This document shows, piece by piece, positions 1 through 8,414 of a stretch of DNA of 64,000 nucleotides (positions within the stretch are counted from its first letter, which is position 1; every line of letters starts with the position of its first letter). The DNA comes from Dysgonomonas sp. 520 (GTDB lineage: Bacteria > Bacteroidota > Bacteroidia > Bacteroidales > Dysgonomonadaceae): assembly GCF_010501095.1 (NCBI RefSeq), contig NZ_QVMP01000002.1, positions 173,280 through 237,279 on the forward strand, in the 5' to 3' direction. A program made the translations under genes and the position numbers. The notes under the pieces were generated by a model, which saw nothing but the letters and a program-made list of their open reading frames with translations, made no database searches and was not told where the DNA came from.

Positions 1-101
1 ATGGGAAGATACCATTTGCAATGTTGGGTGGAAAAGTCTACTACAAGGAAGAGGATATTGATAGCTTGCTCCAAACAGAAATAAAACCTGTCAAAAAGTA
101 A
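1..101 (+). CDS. C-terminal end of a helix-turn-helix (excisionase-like) protein, partial
   Basis: The gene starts before the window; the reading frame opening at base 3 gives about 32 residues ending in a TAA at 99-101. The visible part (GKIPFAMLGGKVYYKEEDID, then SLLQ) matches the wing and last helix of the MerR/excisionase-type HTH domain found in pairs near Bacteroidetes conjugative transposon integrases. It lies 3 bases before the next HTH gene on the same strand, so the two are probably co-transcribed and could control excision or operon expression of the element at the left edge. The family assignment rests on a short fragment. Confidence 0.6.
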   Translation, partial: GKIPFAMLGGKVYYKEEDIDSLLQTEIKPVKK

Positions 102-104
102 TTT

Positions 105-404
105 ATGGACAAATTTATCAATTACGAGTCCGAAGAGTTCAAGGAACTTTTAGGGCAGATAGAGCAATCTATTGAGGATGTGCAGGATGTCAGAGACAAG
201 CATCGCCCGACATTGGCAGACGAACGTTATCTGAGTGGAGAGGAAGTGATGGAGTATCTTCATATCTCGCCTCGAACGCTTCAAACCTTGCGTGACAAGC
301 GAATAATCTGTTATACAACGATTGGAGGAAAAATACTTTATCCCGAGAAAGAACTTCAAGAGGTATTGCATAATAACTACCAATCGCCAGAGCTGCCTTT
401 CTAA
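105..404 (+). CDS. Helix-turn-helix domain protein (excisionase-like)
   Basis: This 99-residue protein has a C-terminal HTH_17-type domain at about residues 42-95. The helix LSGEEVMEYLHISPRTLQTL is followed by a short wing with GGKILYP. The N-terminal 40 residues are acidic and probably helical. Such proteins act as DNA-binding accessory or excision factors in Bacteroidetes integrative elements. It follows the partial HTH gene at 1-101 by 3 bases, and a strong hairpin terminator lies 70 bp downstream. The convergent integrase at 736-2097 suggests all three belong to one mobile element that extends to the left of the window. The exact role is inferred. Confidence 0.75.
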   Translation: MDKFINYESEEFKELLGQIEQSIEDVQDVRDKHRPTLADERYLSGEEVMEYLHISPRTLQTLRDKRIICYTTIGGKILYPEKELQEVLHNNYQSPELPF

Positions 405-735
405 TGAAAAATAGAATAATAGATATGCAGATCTAAGGAGAGGGAGTTGAAGTTGCCTACCACGCATAAAATGAAAACAAGCATTCTTGATGTTAATCAG
501 GGATGCTTGTTTTTGTTTAATAATATGCGTCATCGTCGGGTCGGTCGTTTTCGTTGCAGGATGCTTCTTCACACTTCGGCAAGGGAAACAAGCAAGACTC
601 GGTGCAAAAATACGACCTGACAAGGTAGAGATTTTCGTTTCCGACCCATAGGGCTTCGGGCTTGACTGGTTTGCCTTGTAAGAAGTGATCTTCTCCTGCA
701 ACAAAAGGGCTGACTCGATCCTTATTGTTTTTATC
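405..735. other. Intergenic stretch between HTH pair and integrase
   Basis: This gap of 331 bp between convergent genes holds the terminator at 474-514. The remaining 220 bp has a higher G+C content than its surroundings. I see no convincing gene in it; the reading frame on the minus strand across 150-704 runs antisense through the HTH gene and is not credible. Confidence 0.5.
474..514 (+). terminator. Intrinsic terminator after the HTH pair
   Basis: Arms AAAACAAGCAT (474-484) and ATGCTTGTTTTT (503-514) form a long stem ending in a T run, 70 bp after the stop of the HTH gene. Confidence 0.8.
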
Positions 736-2097
736 CTATTCCACCTTAGCCCATTTGGGGATGATATAAGTCGATGGATTAACAGGATTATTCTCTCTCT
801 TTTTCCGGGGCAACATCTCTTTTTGCTTCTTGGTGATTCGTTTGATATTTCTGAAATCGGATTGAGGGCGATCTGTCTCCAATTTATACTTGTCTCCGAT
901 TTTATCTGTCAATACTGCCATATCTTTACTAATCTTGTCATTGGTTATTTTGGCATAGATTTGCGTCGTGGTTATGCAGCTATGCCCGAGCATCTGAGAG
1001 ACTGTTTCGATGGGTACACCTTGCGAGAGGCACACGGTAGTTGCCATTGTATGGCGTCCCATATGTGACGTAACTCGCTTATTTACACCGCATAATTTAG
1101 CTATTCGTTGCAAGCAACGATTCATGTTGTCGCTGTGGCTTGGCACAGGAAAAACAAAATTATTTTTAGCAACAAGACGGTATTGTTCAATCAGTTGCTT
1201 TGCTATCGGCAATAATTTGACATAAAATGTAGCATTGGTTTTCTTGCGTTTAGCTATCAGCCACAATTCGCCATCAAAAGAGGTTTGAATATCATCGAAA
1301 GTCAATTTCTTGACATCCGCATAAGCCAAACCCGTAAATGACTGAAAAACGAAGATATCCCGAATCTGGCGTTGCTTGTATCTTCTGAGTTCTACTGTCA
1401 TAAATCTACGAAGTTCGTCTTCGGTCAAATACCCTCTATCCCGAGTCTGTGCTTTGAATCGGAAACTGGCAAAAGGATTGACATGGATATATCCTTTTCG
1501 CTGAGCAATCAACATGATCTGTTTCAACTTGGTAACAGCAGTAAGTAAAGTACTGCCAGCGAGCTTTCGTACTTCAAGCAGATAAGTATAATAGTCCTCA
1601 ACAAATTGAGGCTCTATTTCTTTAATCGGAATATCAGATAGATTGTATCTGTCCCGAAGAAACATCTCTACTCGTCTGCGATTGATAATTAGTTGCTCAT
1701 ACGAACCTTCGGTTCTATCCTTGCCTACACGCTTAGCATAGCTTTCGTAAAACTCGTCAGCAATAGAAAAGAAAGTTCGGAACTCATCGCCAAAGCCCAA
1801 ATAGGCATTTTTAACTTTTTCGGCAGAAACAAAATTGTCTTTATCGCAGATACTTTGATACTGCTTGCCGATCTGCGCTTTAATGTTCTCTAATTTCTGA
1901 TTGATTTTCTGTGCTTCGAGACTTTTGCCTGATGCTCGGTTTGCTTTGGTGTCCCACAAGTCGGGTTTGATGTTTAGCTTACAGCTAAACTGAGCCAAAC
2001 TTCCATTAACAGTAATTCTACCCATGATTGGGGCTTTGCCATCTTTCAAATTGTTCTTTTTCAGGTAGAACAGAACCTTGAATGTGCTTCTTGCCAT
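736..2097 (-). CDS. Tyrosine recombinase/integrase of a Bacteroidetes integrative element
   Basis: This 453-residue protein has the full three-domain layout of Bacteroidetes integrases. An N-terminal arm-binding domain (about 1-95) is followed by a SAM-like core-binding domain (about 105-205) and a catalytic domain (about 215-395). Catalytic motifs seen are TSHMGRHTMATT (H-x-x-R) and MLGHSCITTTQIYAKI (His and the tyrosine nucleophile). The first arginine box reads FTGLAYADV, with alanine in place of arginine, as is common in CTnDOT-like families. The C-terminal 55 residues are a basic extension. A TAAGTTTG -7 box lies 20 bp upstream. The gene abuts a truncated second integrase, so the end of its element is probably in 2098-2345, with the body reaching left out of the window. 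Confidence 0.9.
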   Translation of the reverse strand: MARSTFKVLFYLKKNNLKDGKAPIMGRITVNGSLAQFSCKLNIKPDLWDTKANRASGKSLEAQKINQKLENIKAQIGKQYQSICDKDNFVSAEKVKNAYLGFGDEFRTFFSIADEFYESYAKRVGKDRTEGSYEQLIINRRRVEMFLRDRYNLSDIPIKEIEPQFVEDYYTYLLEVRKLAGSTLLTAVTKLKQIMLIAQRKGYIHVNPFASFRFKAQTRDRGYLTEDELRRFMTVELRRYKQRQIRDIFVFQSFTGLAYADVKKLTFDDIQTSFDGELWLIAKRKKTNATFYVKLLPIAKQLIEQYRLVAKNNFVFPVPSHSDNMNRCLQRIAKLCGVNKRVTSHMGRHTMATTVCLSQGVPIETVSQMLGHSCITTTQIYAKITNDKISKDMAVLTDKIGDKYKLETDRPQSDFRNIKRITKKQKEMLPRKKRENNPVNPSTYIIPKWAKVE

Positions 2098-2116
2098 AAC
2101 TCTAATTTTTTAATTA

Positions 2117-2124
2117 CAAACTTA
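2117..2124 (-). promoter_or_regulatory. -7 box of the integrase promoter
   Basis: On the minus strand this reads TAAGTTTG, an exact match to the Bacteroidetes TAnnTTTG box, 20 bp before the ATG of the integrase. No clear -33 TTTG is present at the usual distance. Confidence 0.5.
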
Positions 2125-2340
2125 GTTTACTTAGAGTTATCCGACGCTATGCAAAACAATGCAAACAATTGAATAAAAGTCGATTATATTCGATTTGCAA
2201 AAAGCACCTCAGGTAACGATTTGGTAACTGAACTCGCCGCCATCTTTGCTTTTTTGTGCTTTTATTCTCTTTTGTCCAAAAGAATCATTTTACTTAATCC
2301 GCTGATTAAGTTCTCATTACGCTCGTTTGCTTTCCCTTTT

Positions 2341-3339
2341 CTAAATGGCTGCTGTTTCCTTCAAATATTCGTTCATTTTTTGGTTAGTATGAATTGGTAG
2401 GAGTTTTCCATCTTCTAATCCTCTGTATTTTTTTAGAATAGACAAAGGAACATCTAACAGAGGAATATTTGCCTGAACAGAAGATTTCTGGCGGGTTAGC
2501 TGTATCCACTTCTGACCGAAGCCATCTTCTATAATATTATCTTCTGTTAGATTAGCTGCATCTATATAAGCCAATCCTGTGAAAATTTGAAATAGAAAGA
2601 CATCTCGTACTTCCTCTAATCGTTTCGACTCGAATTTCTTATTCATCAACTTCTTGATTTCAGGCTCAATCAAAAACTCCTTTTTTACAGGTTTGTATCC
2701 CAATGTATAATCATCGAAAGGATCAACAGTAATATATCTGTTTTTAAGTGCGTTGGTGACAATCTGTTTCAGATAACGTAGATGCTTGACCGTTGAGTTA
2801 TGCCCGCATCCACAGACCGATTTCAAATAAACTTCATAATCAGTTACGAACTGAAAATCTACATCGCGGATTGGCATATCTTCTTTCTTGTATTTATATA
2901 CCATAAAATCGCCAACACGTTTTCTGGTTGCCAGATATTTAGCTAGAGTGGTATCACGAATTGTTTTCCCGACAAGGTTTCGTTTCTGTTCTACCTTGAT
3001 ATCATATAAAGATAATACTGTGTGCTTACGAACTATTTTACCCAGATAGGTATCCCTAAGCTTATCAGCGGTAACATAACCATCTTTTTCAAGAATAGCT
3101 TTGTAGTGTTTGTCTAACGCTATTTTTATTTTATCCAAAGAGTCATTGATTTGTTGGACTTCTTTGGTTTTACCCATAACTTTCCCAAGTGGATTCCACA
3201 TTTCAGGCTTAACAAATTGCAGAGAACTGAATTCTGCTTTTTCTCCACCAATGCTGATTCTGACCATGATGTTGGTTAAACCATCTTTGTTTAATTTCTT
3301 CTTTCTGATAAGAAAAAGGATTCGATACGTACTTTTCAT
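2341..3339 (-). pseudogene. Tyrosine recombinase truncated before its catalytic residues
   Basis: The 332-residue product has the arm-binding domain (about 1-95), the SAM-like domain and the start of the catalytic domain (FTGLAYIDAANL, then TRQKSS). It stops at NQKMNEYLKETAAI, exactly where family members continue into the H-x-x-R and Tyr motifs. About 80 residues are missing, and none of the three frames below 2341 on the minus strand restores them. The protein should therefore be catalytically dead. The complete integrase at 736-2097 begins 240 bp downstream, so the simplest reading is that its element inserted into this gene and displaced the 3' part. The proximity to the tRNA-Val remnant at 3632 suggests it was once the integrase of an earlier occupant of that site (inference). 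Confidence 0.8.
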
Positions 3340-3551
3340 TGCTCATTCTTTTTTAATGATTCGACAAAATTATTCATGATCACTTAAAGAATAAAGCTCT
3401 TAAATAAGCCAATTTAGGTCATTATAAGTCACTAGTTACCAGTGATTAAAATACGAAAAAGTGACCCAAAATCAACCAAACCGTTTCACTCACTTTTTGG
3501 TCACTCTACTATTGTCCTAAACTGTCTTTTCTTGTCCGGGGGTAGAATAAA

Positions 3552-3587
3552 AAAAAGTCTGCTAATCTACTGACTAACAGACTTTTT
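3552..3587 (-). terminator. Hairpin terminator next to the tRNA remnant
   Basis: Arms AAAAAGTCTG (3552-3561) and CAGACTTTTT (3578-3587) form a symmetric terminator with T runs in both directions. It lies downstream of the tRNA-Val remnant and is probably the original terminator of that tRNA before the element inserted. Confidence 0.7.
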
Positions 3588-3631
3588 GTCCTTTGTTGGC
3601 TTTTCCTGTCTTATTAGGATTTTACCGTTCC

Positions 3632-3677
3632 GTGGGCGTTGACGGATTCGAACCGCCGACCCTCTGCTTGTAAGGCA
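3632..3677. repeat. Attachment repeat, left copy (tRNA-Val 3' fragment)
   Basis: This is 46 bp identical to 20269-20314, covering the anticodon arm, T arm and acceptor 3' strand of tRNA-Val in minus orientation. The sequence diverges at once beyond 3677, so there is no 5' half and this is not a working tRNA. It is the tRNA end displaced by integration. Confidence 0.9.
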
Positions 3678-3784
3678 CAAATATCATATTTCATATTATT
3701 TCAACATATATCATAAAATTCTGTATATAAGATTATTATATTTATTTTTACAAATAAATATTACAGTATATTTCAACTTTTCAC

Positions 3785-3792
3785 TATATTTG
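3785..3792 (+). promoter_or_regulatory. -7 box of the element integrase
   Basis: TATATTTG matches the TAnnTTTG consensus, 34 bp before the ATG at 3827. It lies next to the 16-bp end motif at 3796-3811, so integrase binding there could repress its own gene (inference). Confidence 0.6.
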
Positions 3793-3795
3793 TTG

Positions 3796-3811
3796 TTCAC
3801 TTTGTTGCCAC
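3796..3811 (+). repeat. Possible integrase arm-type site, left
   Basis: TTCACTTTGTTGCCAC occurs here and again, in the same orientation, at 20201-20216. Both copies lie just inside the tRNA-derived repeats, the place where tyrosine-recombinase arm sites are normally found. Confidence 0.5.
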
Positions 3812-3826
3812 TAAATAGAGATTGTC

Positions 3827-5104
3827 ATGAGATATGCACCAACAGCTAATATTGCCTTAGATAAAAGAAAAGCTAAAATTAAAGATGGCGTTAAATGTTA
3901 CCCTCTTAAAATTAGAGTAACGTTTGCAAGAGATAGTCGTTTTTATCAGTTGGATAAAGACTATAATCTCACTGATGATGAATTTGCTGTTTGGGAAACA
4001 AGTAGAAAAGGGGAGATTATAGCAGCTCGCAGAATGGCTATTAATCAACTTGCAAAAGCAAATAAAATATTAGATGAAATACGAGACTATTTTACATTTG
4101 ATGAATTTAAAAGAATATATTATTCTAAAACTAAATCATCAAAAGATGTGTATTCTATATATGAAGAATATATAAACACCCTGAAACAGAATGCTCAATT
4201 TTCAACAGCAGGGTTATATACTACTTCATTAATATCATTGAAGCAGTACAAAAAGAATTTACATTTTAGAGAAATAACACCTGAGTTTTTAGAAAAATAT
4301 GCTAAAACTTTTGATGATGGCATAATTCCAAGTGCATATGTAAGAAATCTTAGAACGATATACAATTATGCGATATCTAAGAAGGTAATAGATAAAGGAA
4401 GTTATCCTTTTGGTAAACATGGATATAAAATTCCGAATACACCAAGACGCAACATTTTTTTAGCTAACGAGGCGGCAAAATTACTTTACCAGTATTATGA
4501 GCTACATAAAGAGGATAAAATAAATTCTAAAATTTTAGCATTAGATATTTTTCTTTTCTCATATAATTGTAATGGAATGAATTTTTCAGATATAGTCAAA
4601 TTAAAATTCAAAGATATTGATATTGACTTTGAAAATGAAAGATATATTTTATACGCAAGAGGAAAAACTATAAATCGAACAAACAATCCTAAAACAGTAC
4701 CTATATATTTAAATGAAATAGTAGAAGATATAATTAAAAAATACACATATTCATATTCTAAAAAAGATGATTATATATTTCCTGTATTAATAGAAAATAT
4801 GACTAATGAAGCAATTAGCATCAAGATTGGAGATACAAGAAGTCGATTTGATAAAAGGCTAAAAGACATTGCTTCTGAATTAAGCATTAATAAGTTTTCG
4901 TTTAATTATGCCCGACACACTTACATCACTGATAAGAAAAAAAAAGGACACTCTTATGAAACTATTAACGATTCAATTGGGAATAAAAGCATTGAAATGA
5001 CAAGAGGATATGTTGACCAAAGTCAATTGCATATTTACAAAGAAATTAGCCAAGAAAATCTTAAAAAATTTGTTGGTGAAAACAGTGAAAATTTAGAGTC
5101 CTAA
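3827..5104 (+). CDS. Integrase (tyrosine recombinase) of the tRNA-Val element
   Basis: This 425-residue protein has an N-terminal arm-binding domain (about 1-95), a SAM-like domain (about 100-200) and a catalytic domain (about 215-400). In the catalytic domain the first box reads YNCNGMNFSDIVKL (Asn for the first Arg), the H-x-x-R box reads FNYARHTYIT, and the C-terminal box reads IGNKSIEMTRGYVD with the candidate tyrosine nucleophile. Divergence at the first Arg and at the His positions is seen in Bacteroidetes-specific integrase families. Its place 150 bp from the tRNA remnant makes it the enzyme that inserts and excises this element at tRNA-Val. A TATATTTG promoter box precedes it. The gene is very AT-rich, unlike the chromosome. 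Confidence 0.9.
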   Translation: MRYAPTANIALDKRKAKIKDGVKCYPLKIRVTFARDSRFYQLDKDYNLTDDEFAVWETSRKGEIIAARRMAINQLAKANKILDEIRDYFTFDEFKRIYYSKTKSSKDVYSIYEEYINTLKQNAQFSTAGLYTTSLISLKQYKKNLHFREITPEFLEKYAKTFDDGIIPSAYVRNLRTIYNYAISKKVIDKGSYPFGKHGYKIPNTPRRNIFLANEAAKLLYQYYELHKEDKINSKILALDIFLFSYNCNGMNFSDIVKLKFKDIDIDFENERYILYARGKTINRTNNPKTVPIYLNEIVEDIIKKYTYSYSKKDDYIFPVLIENMTNEAISIKIGDTRSRFDKRLKDIASELSINKFSFNYARHTYITDKKKKGHSYETINDSIGNKSIEMTRGYVDQSQLHIYKEISQENLKKFVGENSENLES

Positions 5105-5161
5105 CTTTCCGTTCCGAGCACACCTACTTGTTATAATAACTTTACAAATATTTTTTTAAGG

Positions 5162-5665
5162 ATGGATAACATAATATTTGATTTTGATTTAACCCTAATT
5201 GACCGTTCTATATCAGACCAATATAGAAAGCAAAGAAAATGGAATAAAGTATATGAATTGATACCCCAATTTATACTATATGATGGTTTAAATGAAGTTT
5301 TTAGCTATATTAGGGATAAGAATATAAATATTGCAATTGTGAGTTTTGCATCCCAAACATTAATAGAAAAGACTGCTAAACATTTTAATATCCCATATAC
5401 TTATATAATTTCAGGAAAAACAATTAAAAATAATAAACCACATCCAGAAGGAATGATTAAAGCATTAGAACTATTAAATTGTCATGAGAAGAATGTGATT
5501 TCATTTGGTGATAGTACCATTGATTATCAAGCTGCTTCTGCTGCCAATATTAGACATGTCGCATGTCTATGGGGGAGTAGTAAAAATGAAATTGAATTAA
5601 AAGAAAATGGATGTGAAATATTTATATCAAGTCCATCTGAAATCATTGATATATTAGGTTTATAA
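5162..5665 (+). CDS. HAD-superfamily phosphatase-like hydrolase
   Basis: The 167 residues carry all four HAD motifs. Motif I is DFDLT (residues 7-11, nucleophile Asp and acid Asp). Motif II is the serine in AIVSF. Motif III is the lysine in NNKPHPEG. Motif IV is FGDSTIDYQAA. A small helical cap appears to lie between motifs I and II. The layout resembles phosphoglycolate phosphatase-like subfamily members, but the substrate cannot be told from sequence. It starts 57 bp after the integrase on the same strand with an AAGGA-like site before the ATG, and converges on the OLD-like operon. It may be passenger cargo; a role in defence or nucleotide metabolism is only a guess. Confidence 0.85.
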   Translation: MDNIIFDFDLTLIDRSISDQYRKQRKWNKVYELIPQFILYDGLNEVFSYIRDKNINIAIVSFASQTLIEKTAKHFNIPYTYIISGKTIKNNKPHPEGMIKALELLNCHEKNVISFGDSTIDYQAASAANIRHVACLWGSSKNEIELKENGCEIFISSPSEIIDILGL

Positions 5666-5709
5666 GGATTTTTTTGATAAAATGTATTTATTAATAAAAA
5701 TCGGTCAAT

Positions 5710-6276
5710 TTATTTTTTCTTTTTTGTCGGAAAACCCATCATTTTCAGAAACTCTTTTTCTTCATCAGATAAGTTATAAGTTAAGAATACGGTATAATTA
5801 TCAGGACTGTCATTAATAATAATTAAATTAGGGTCTTGATTCTTTTTTACAGAATCTAAATCTTCAGGATTTATTATCAATTGATGATTAGCAATTATCC
5901 GAGCTAACCGATTTTCATCTAATGATTTTTTTATTTTTGTATCAAAAGAAGTTTCGATTACAGGAGCTTGTATAGAATCTCCATTTTTTATTTGTTGGTG
6001 TACAATTTTTTTCGTTTTTCTCCCTGTATTAGATAAGTTATATTCTGTTTCTGTTAAGTCCTTATAAACAAGAGTAACAATCAAAAATTTATTCGTTGTT
6101 TTATTAACACCATATTTTTCTATATCTTCTGTTGCAATAGAAGCTGTATGGTTAATATAGATATAGTTGGGGTTCTTCAAAAAATTGTCGATTTTCTTCC
6201 TTGCTGTACTATCAAAAGAAAGTTTTGTTGTATCAGTAATAGCGACCCTGAATATTTCAAATTTAGTTTGTGGCAT
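5710..6276 (-). CDS. Unknown 188-residue protein of the OLD-like operon
   Basis: I do not recognise this family. The 188 residues have no signal peptide or membrane segment. The N-terminal part looks like alternating beta strands, the middle is basic, and the C-terminus ends in a lysine run. The gene overlaps the preceding OLD-like gene by 14 bp, so the two are translationally coupled and should work together. It is the last gene of the operon and converges on the HAD gene. Possible roles are a nuclease partner, effector or DNA-binding subunit, but no catalytic motif is visible. Confidence 0.75.
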   Translation of the reverse strand: MPQTKFEIFRVAITDTTKLSFDSTARKKIDNFLKNPNYIYINHTASIATEDIEKYGVNKTTNKFLIVTLVYKDLTETEYNLSNTGRKTKKIVHQQIKNGDSIQAPVIETSFDTKIKKSLDENRLARIIANHQLIINPEDLDSVKKNQDPNLIIINDSPDNYTVFLTYNLSDEEKEFLKMMGFPTKKKK

Positions 6277-8071
6277 TTTTTTCTATTTTCTTGAAAGAAA
6301 TCAATATTTTATCTATAAGTTTATAACAATGTTTTAATGCTTCATCTCTATGCACTGAATCTAATCCTTCTATTTTATCAAGTAAAATTCTAATTACATC
6401 TTGTTTAGAGATACTTCTTTCTTTCTTATTTTCCCCATTAATAAACTTGTGAAAATGAGTATCCATAACATCTATTATGGGTGTAATAATTTCATTTTCA
6501 TATTTATAATCTTCATATTTCTTATCAAAAACATCTAAATTTTTAAGTCCATGACAGTATTCATTAAATGAATCTATATATAATTGTTGTGGGAATAAAT
6601 CTTCAAAAGTCCTTTCTGTATTATTACTTGGAAAAGCCTCATTAATTTCAATCCCAATCCATTTTTTTCCGTCTACCGTTTTTTTATACCCTTTTTTCTC
6701 TCTTTCTTTTACTGCTTCCTTGTCACTGTCAGTAATTACAATTCCTGAAAGATTCAAATTGTTGGAGCCTAAATAATTCAATGTTTGTGAGATGTTGCAA
6801 ACACCATCAGCATTATAAATATTTAGCCATTCCAAAGAATGATATTTTTCTGTTTGAAACAACCTATGAAATGCTAATTTTTCAGTATTGCCTTCTACTA
6901 CTAAATTAATATCCCCTATTAGAAAGCTATCATTCAGTAAAATACCTAATTCCTTTCTTAAAATCTGATATTTATTCAAATATGGCTTATTACTAATAGT
7001 CGTTCCCTTTGTTGAGGTCTTATCTATAAAATATAAGCTGTCAATGTTATTTCTAATGACTAAAAATGGATTGTGAGTTGTGTATAATAATTGAGAATTA
7101 TCAGCTATATCATTAAACGAAATTAATAAATCCTTAGCACCCTGTGGATGGAGATTGTTGCCTGGTTCATCTAATAAAAGTATAGTTTTTTTCTCTCCAT
7201 TTTTAACCTTCGAATATAGTTTATTGACCAAAAAGGAAAAATAATATCTGAAACCAGGACTCCGTTCTTCTATTGCAAAACTATTTTTTGAGTTATCTTG
7301 AATAATTAGAGTCAGTTTTTCATTTCTTGCTGTTTGTAATTTGATACTAATACTTTCGTCTTGTTTATAGTGTTTTTTCAATATCTCATTAAAATTATCT
7401 TCAAATTTAGATATAAGAGTTGCGTATCTATTGTGGTCATCTATATCTAACAACTCAATATTCTCACATCCTGATATATATAATAAACGCCTAAATGTTT
7501 CATATTTTTTATCCGTACCTAAAAGTTCTTCTAAACTTGCGGGTTCTAATAATAATTCTTCATTTTCGTAATATTCAATAGCTGGATATGCCGACAAATT
7601 GAATTGTTCTAAAAACTCAGGTTTATTACTAACAATGTCTAAAATGTTCGGAATATTGTAACTCTCCGCATCTGTTAATTGTAATGACATGTTTGACAAT
7701 CCATTCCCCCACCTTTTTACTTGTAATAAAGAGTTAGTTGATGTTGATGGCATCCTTTCAACATATTCCATAAAGTTTTTTTCTTTACAATTCTTTTCTA
7801 CTAACTCTTTTAGAGCGATGTAAGAATTGGGAGATATGTTAAACAGTCCCGAAATAAAGGGATAACCACCTGCAAGATAGCTCTTAGAACTTTTATTTAG
7901 ATGATTAGAATTTAATTCAGTATCAAATAAATTTAAATAACTAATAGCTTGTATTACACTCGATTTTCCACATTCATTTTTACCAACAAAACAAAGCTGA
8001 TTATTATTAATAATTAGATTAGCCTTTTTTATTGATTTAAAATCATGTATTTCTATTTCCGTTAATTTCAT
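6263..8071 (-). CDS. OLD-like AAA ATPase with TOPRIM nuclease domain
   Basis: The 602-residue protein has an ABC/SMC-type ATPase at about 1-370 and a TOPRIM domain at about 385-500. The Walker A motif is GKNECGKS (30-37), the Walker B motif is ILLLDEPG (near 298), and the H-loop is TTHNPFLV. The TOPRIM domain shows the glutamate motif VVEGNTEKL (near 390) and ITDSDKEA (near 445), the metal-binding acids of OLD-family nucleases. OLD proteins are ATP-regulated nucleases with roles in phage defence, alone or with partners as in Gabija and retron systems. Here there is no UvrD or reverse transcriptase neighbour; the partners are two small unknown genes that overlap it at both ends. It is very AT-rich and lies on a mobile element, consistent with defence cargo. 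Confidence 0.9.
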   Translation of the reverse strand: MKLTEIEIHDFKSIKKANLIINNNQLCFVGKNECGKSSVIQAISYLNLFDTELNSNHLNKSSKSYLAGGYPFISGLFNISPNSYIALKELVEKNCKEKNFMEYVERMPSTSTNSLLQVKRWGNGLSNMSLQLTDAESYNIPNILDIVSNKPEFLEQFNLSAYPAIEYYENEELLLEPASLEELLGTDKKYETFRRLLYISGCENIELLDIDDHNRYATLISKFEDNFNEILKKHYKQDESISIKLQTARNEKLTLIIQDNSKNSFAIEERSPGFRYYFSFLVNKLYSKVKNGEKKTILLLDEPGNNLHPQGAKDLLISFNDIADNSQLLYTTHNPFLVIRNNIDSLYFIDKTSTKGTTISNKPYLNKYQILRKELGILLNDSFLIGDINLVVEGNTEKLAFHRLFQTEKYHSLEWLNIYNADGVCNISQTLNYLGSNNLNLSGIVITDSDKEAVKEREKKGYKKTVDGKKWIGIEINEAFPSNNTERTFEDLFPQQLYIDSFNEYCHGLKNLDVFDKKYEDYKYENEIITPIIDVMDTHFHKFINGENKKERSISKQDVIRILLDKIEGLDSVHRDEALKHCYKLIDKILISFKKIEKNATN

Positions 8072-8280
8072 TTCTTATAATAACTAAGTTTTATAATAGG
8101 CACAATAATACCATTACCATATGGAGCAAATACCAAATCCTCACTATCTAAACGAGCAATAATACTTCTATTATTTTCTAAAAATAAATCTCTTTTTCTC
8201 TTCGCTTCAGCTAGGCTTCTTTCAAATTCTGTTTGGGTGTGGTTAACTGGTATTCCAGTAAAATATTCTGTCATTAACAT
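8068..8280 (-). CDS. Small unknown protein, first gene of the OLD-like operon
   Basis: I chose the ATG at 8280 (70 residues, MLMTEYFTGIPVN at the N-terminus). The reading frame is open to an earlier ATG at 8349, but the extra 23 codons run over the TATATTTG promoter box at 8316-8323. The protein has a charged helical middle (residues about 18-45) and a more hydrophobic C-terminus ending in SYYKK. Its stop overlaps the start of the OLD-like gene by 4 bp, so translation is coupled. I do not recognise the family. A small leading gene could be an antitoxin-like inhibitor, a sensor or an adaptor for the nuclease, but nothing in the sequence decides this. Confidence 0.65.
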   Translation of the reverse strand: MLMTEYFTGIPVNHTQTEFERSLAEAKRKRDLFLENNRSIIARLDSEDLVFAPYGNGIIVPIIKLSYYKK

Positions 8281-8315
8281 AATATCGTTGGATTCTATTA
8301 AAAATTTAGTTGTCA

Positions 8316-8323
8316 CAAATATA
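8316..8323 (-). promoter_or_regulatory. -7 box of the OLD-like operon
   Basis: The minus strand reads TATATTTG, with TGTG 19 bp further upstream in place of the -33 TTTG. It would start a transcript about 30 bases before the ATG at 8280. Confidence 0.55.
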
Positions 8324-8330
8324 ATGAAAA

Positions 8331-8359
8331 TTTTAACTAAAACACACATTGTGTTAAAA
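8331..8359. promoter_or_regulatory. Candidate operator between HTH-NADAR gene and OLD-like operon
   Basis: Two inverted repeats overlap here: AACACA-CAT-TGTGTT (8341-8355) and TTTTAAC...GTTAAAA (8331-8337 and 8353-8359). They cover the expected -33 region of the operon promoter and sit 60 bp before the HTH gene, as expected for an XRE-type operator. Confidence 0.5.
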
Positions 8360-8402
8360 GATATAATTCAGAATAAATATTAGCTGTTTATTACTAATTT
8401 TT

Positions 8403-8410
8403 TATCTTTG
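8403..8410 (+). promoter_or_regulatory. -7 box of the HTH-NADAR gene
   Basis: TATCTTTG ends only 4 bases before the ATG at 8415. A start site 5-7 bases downstream of the box would fall on the ATG, which predicts a leaderless mRNA. No good -33 TTTG is seen. Confidence 0.5.
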
Positions 8411-8414
8411 TTTC

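Noticed and set aside
150-704. Open frame of 184 codons on the minus strand
   Set aside because: It runs antisense through the HTH gene at 105-404 and the terminator at 474-514, and the product shows no domain.
3632-3677. Possible second tRNA gene
   Set aside because: Only the 3' half is present; the 5' half and D arm are missing, so it is an attachment-site remnant.
6263-8071. Gabija or retron-type system
   Set aside because: The OLD-like protein would fit, but there is no UvrD-like helicase or reverse transcriptase in the operon or nearby.
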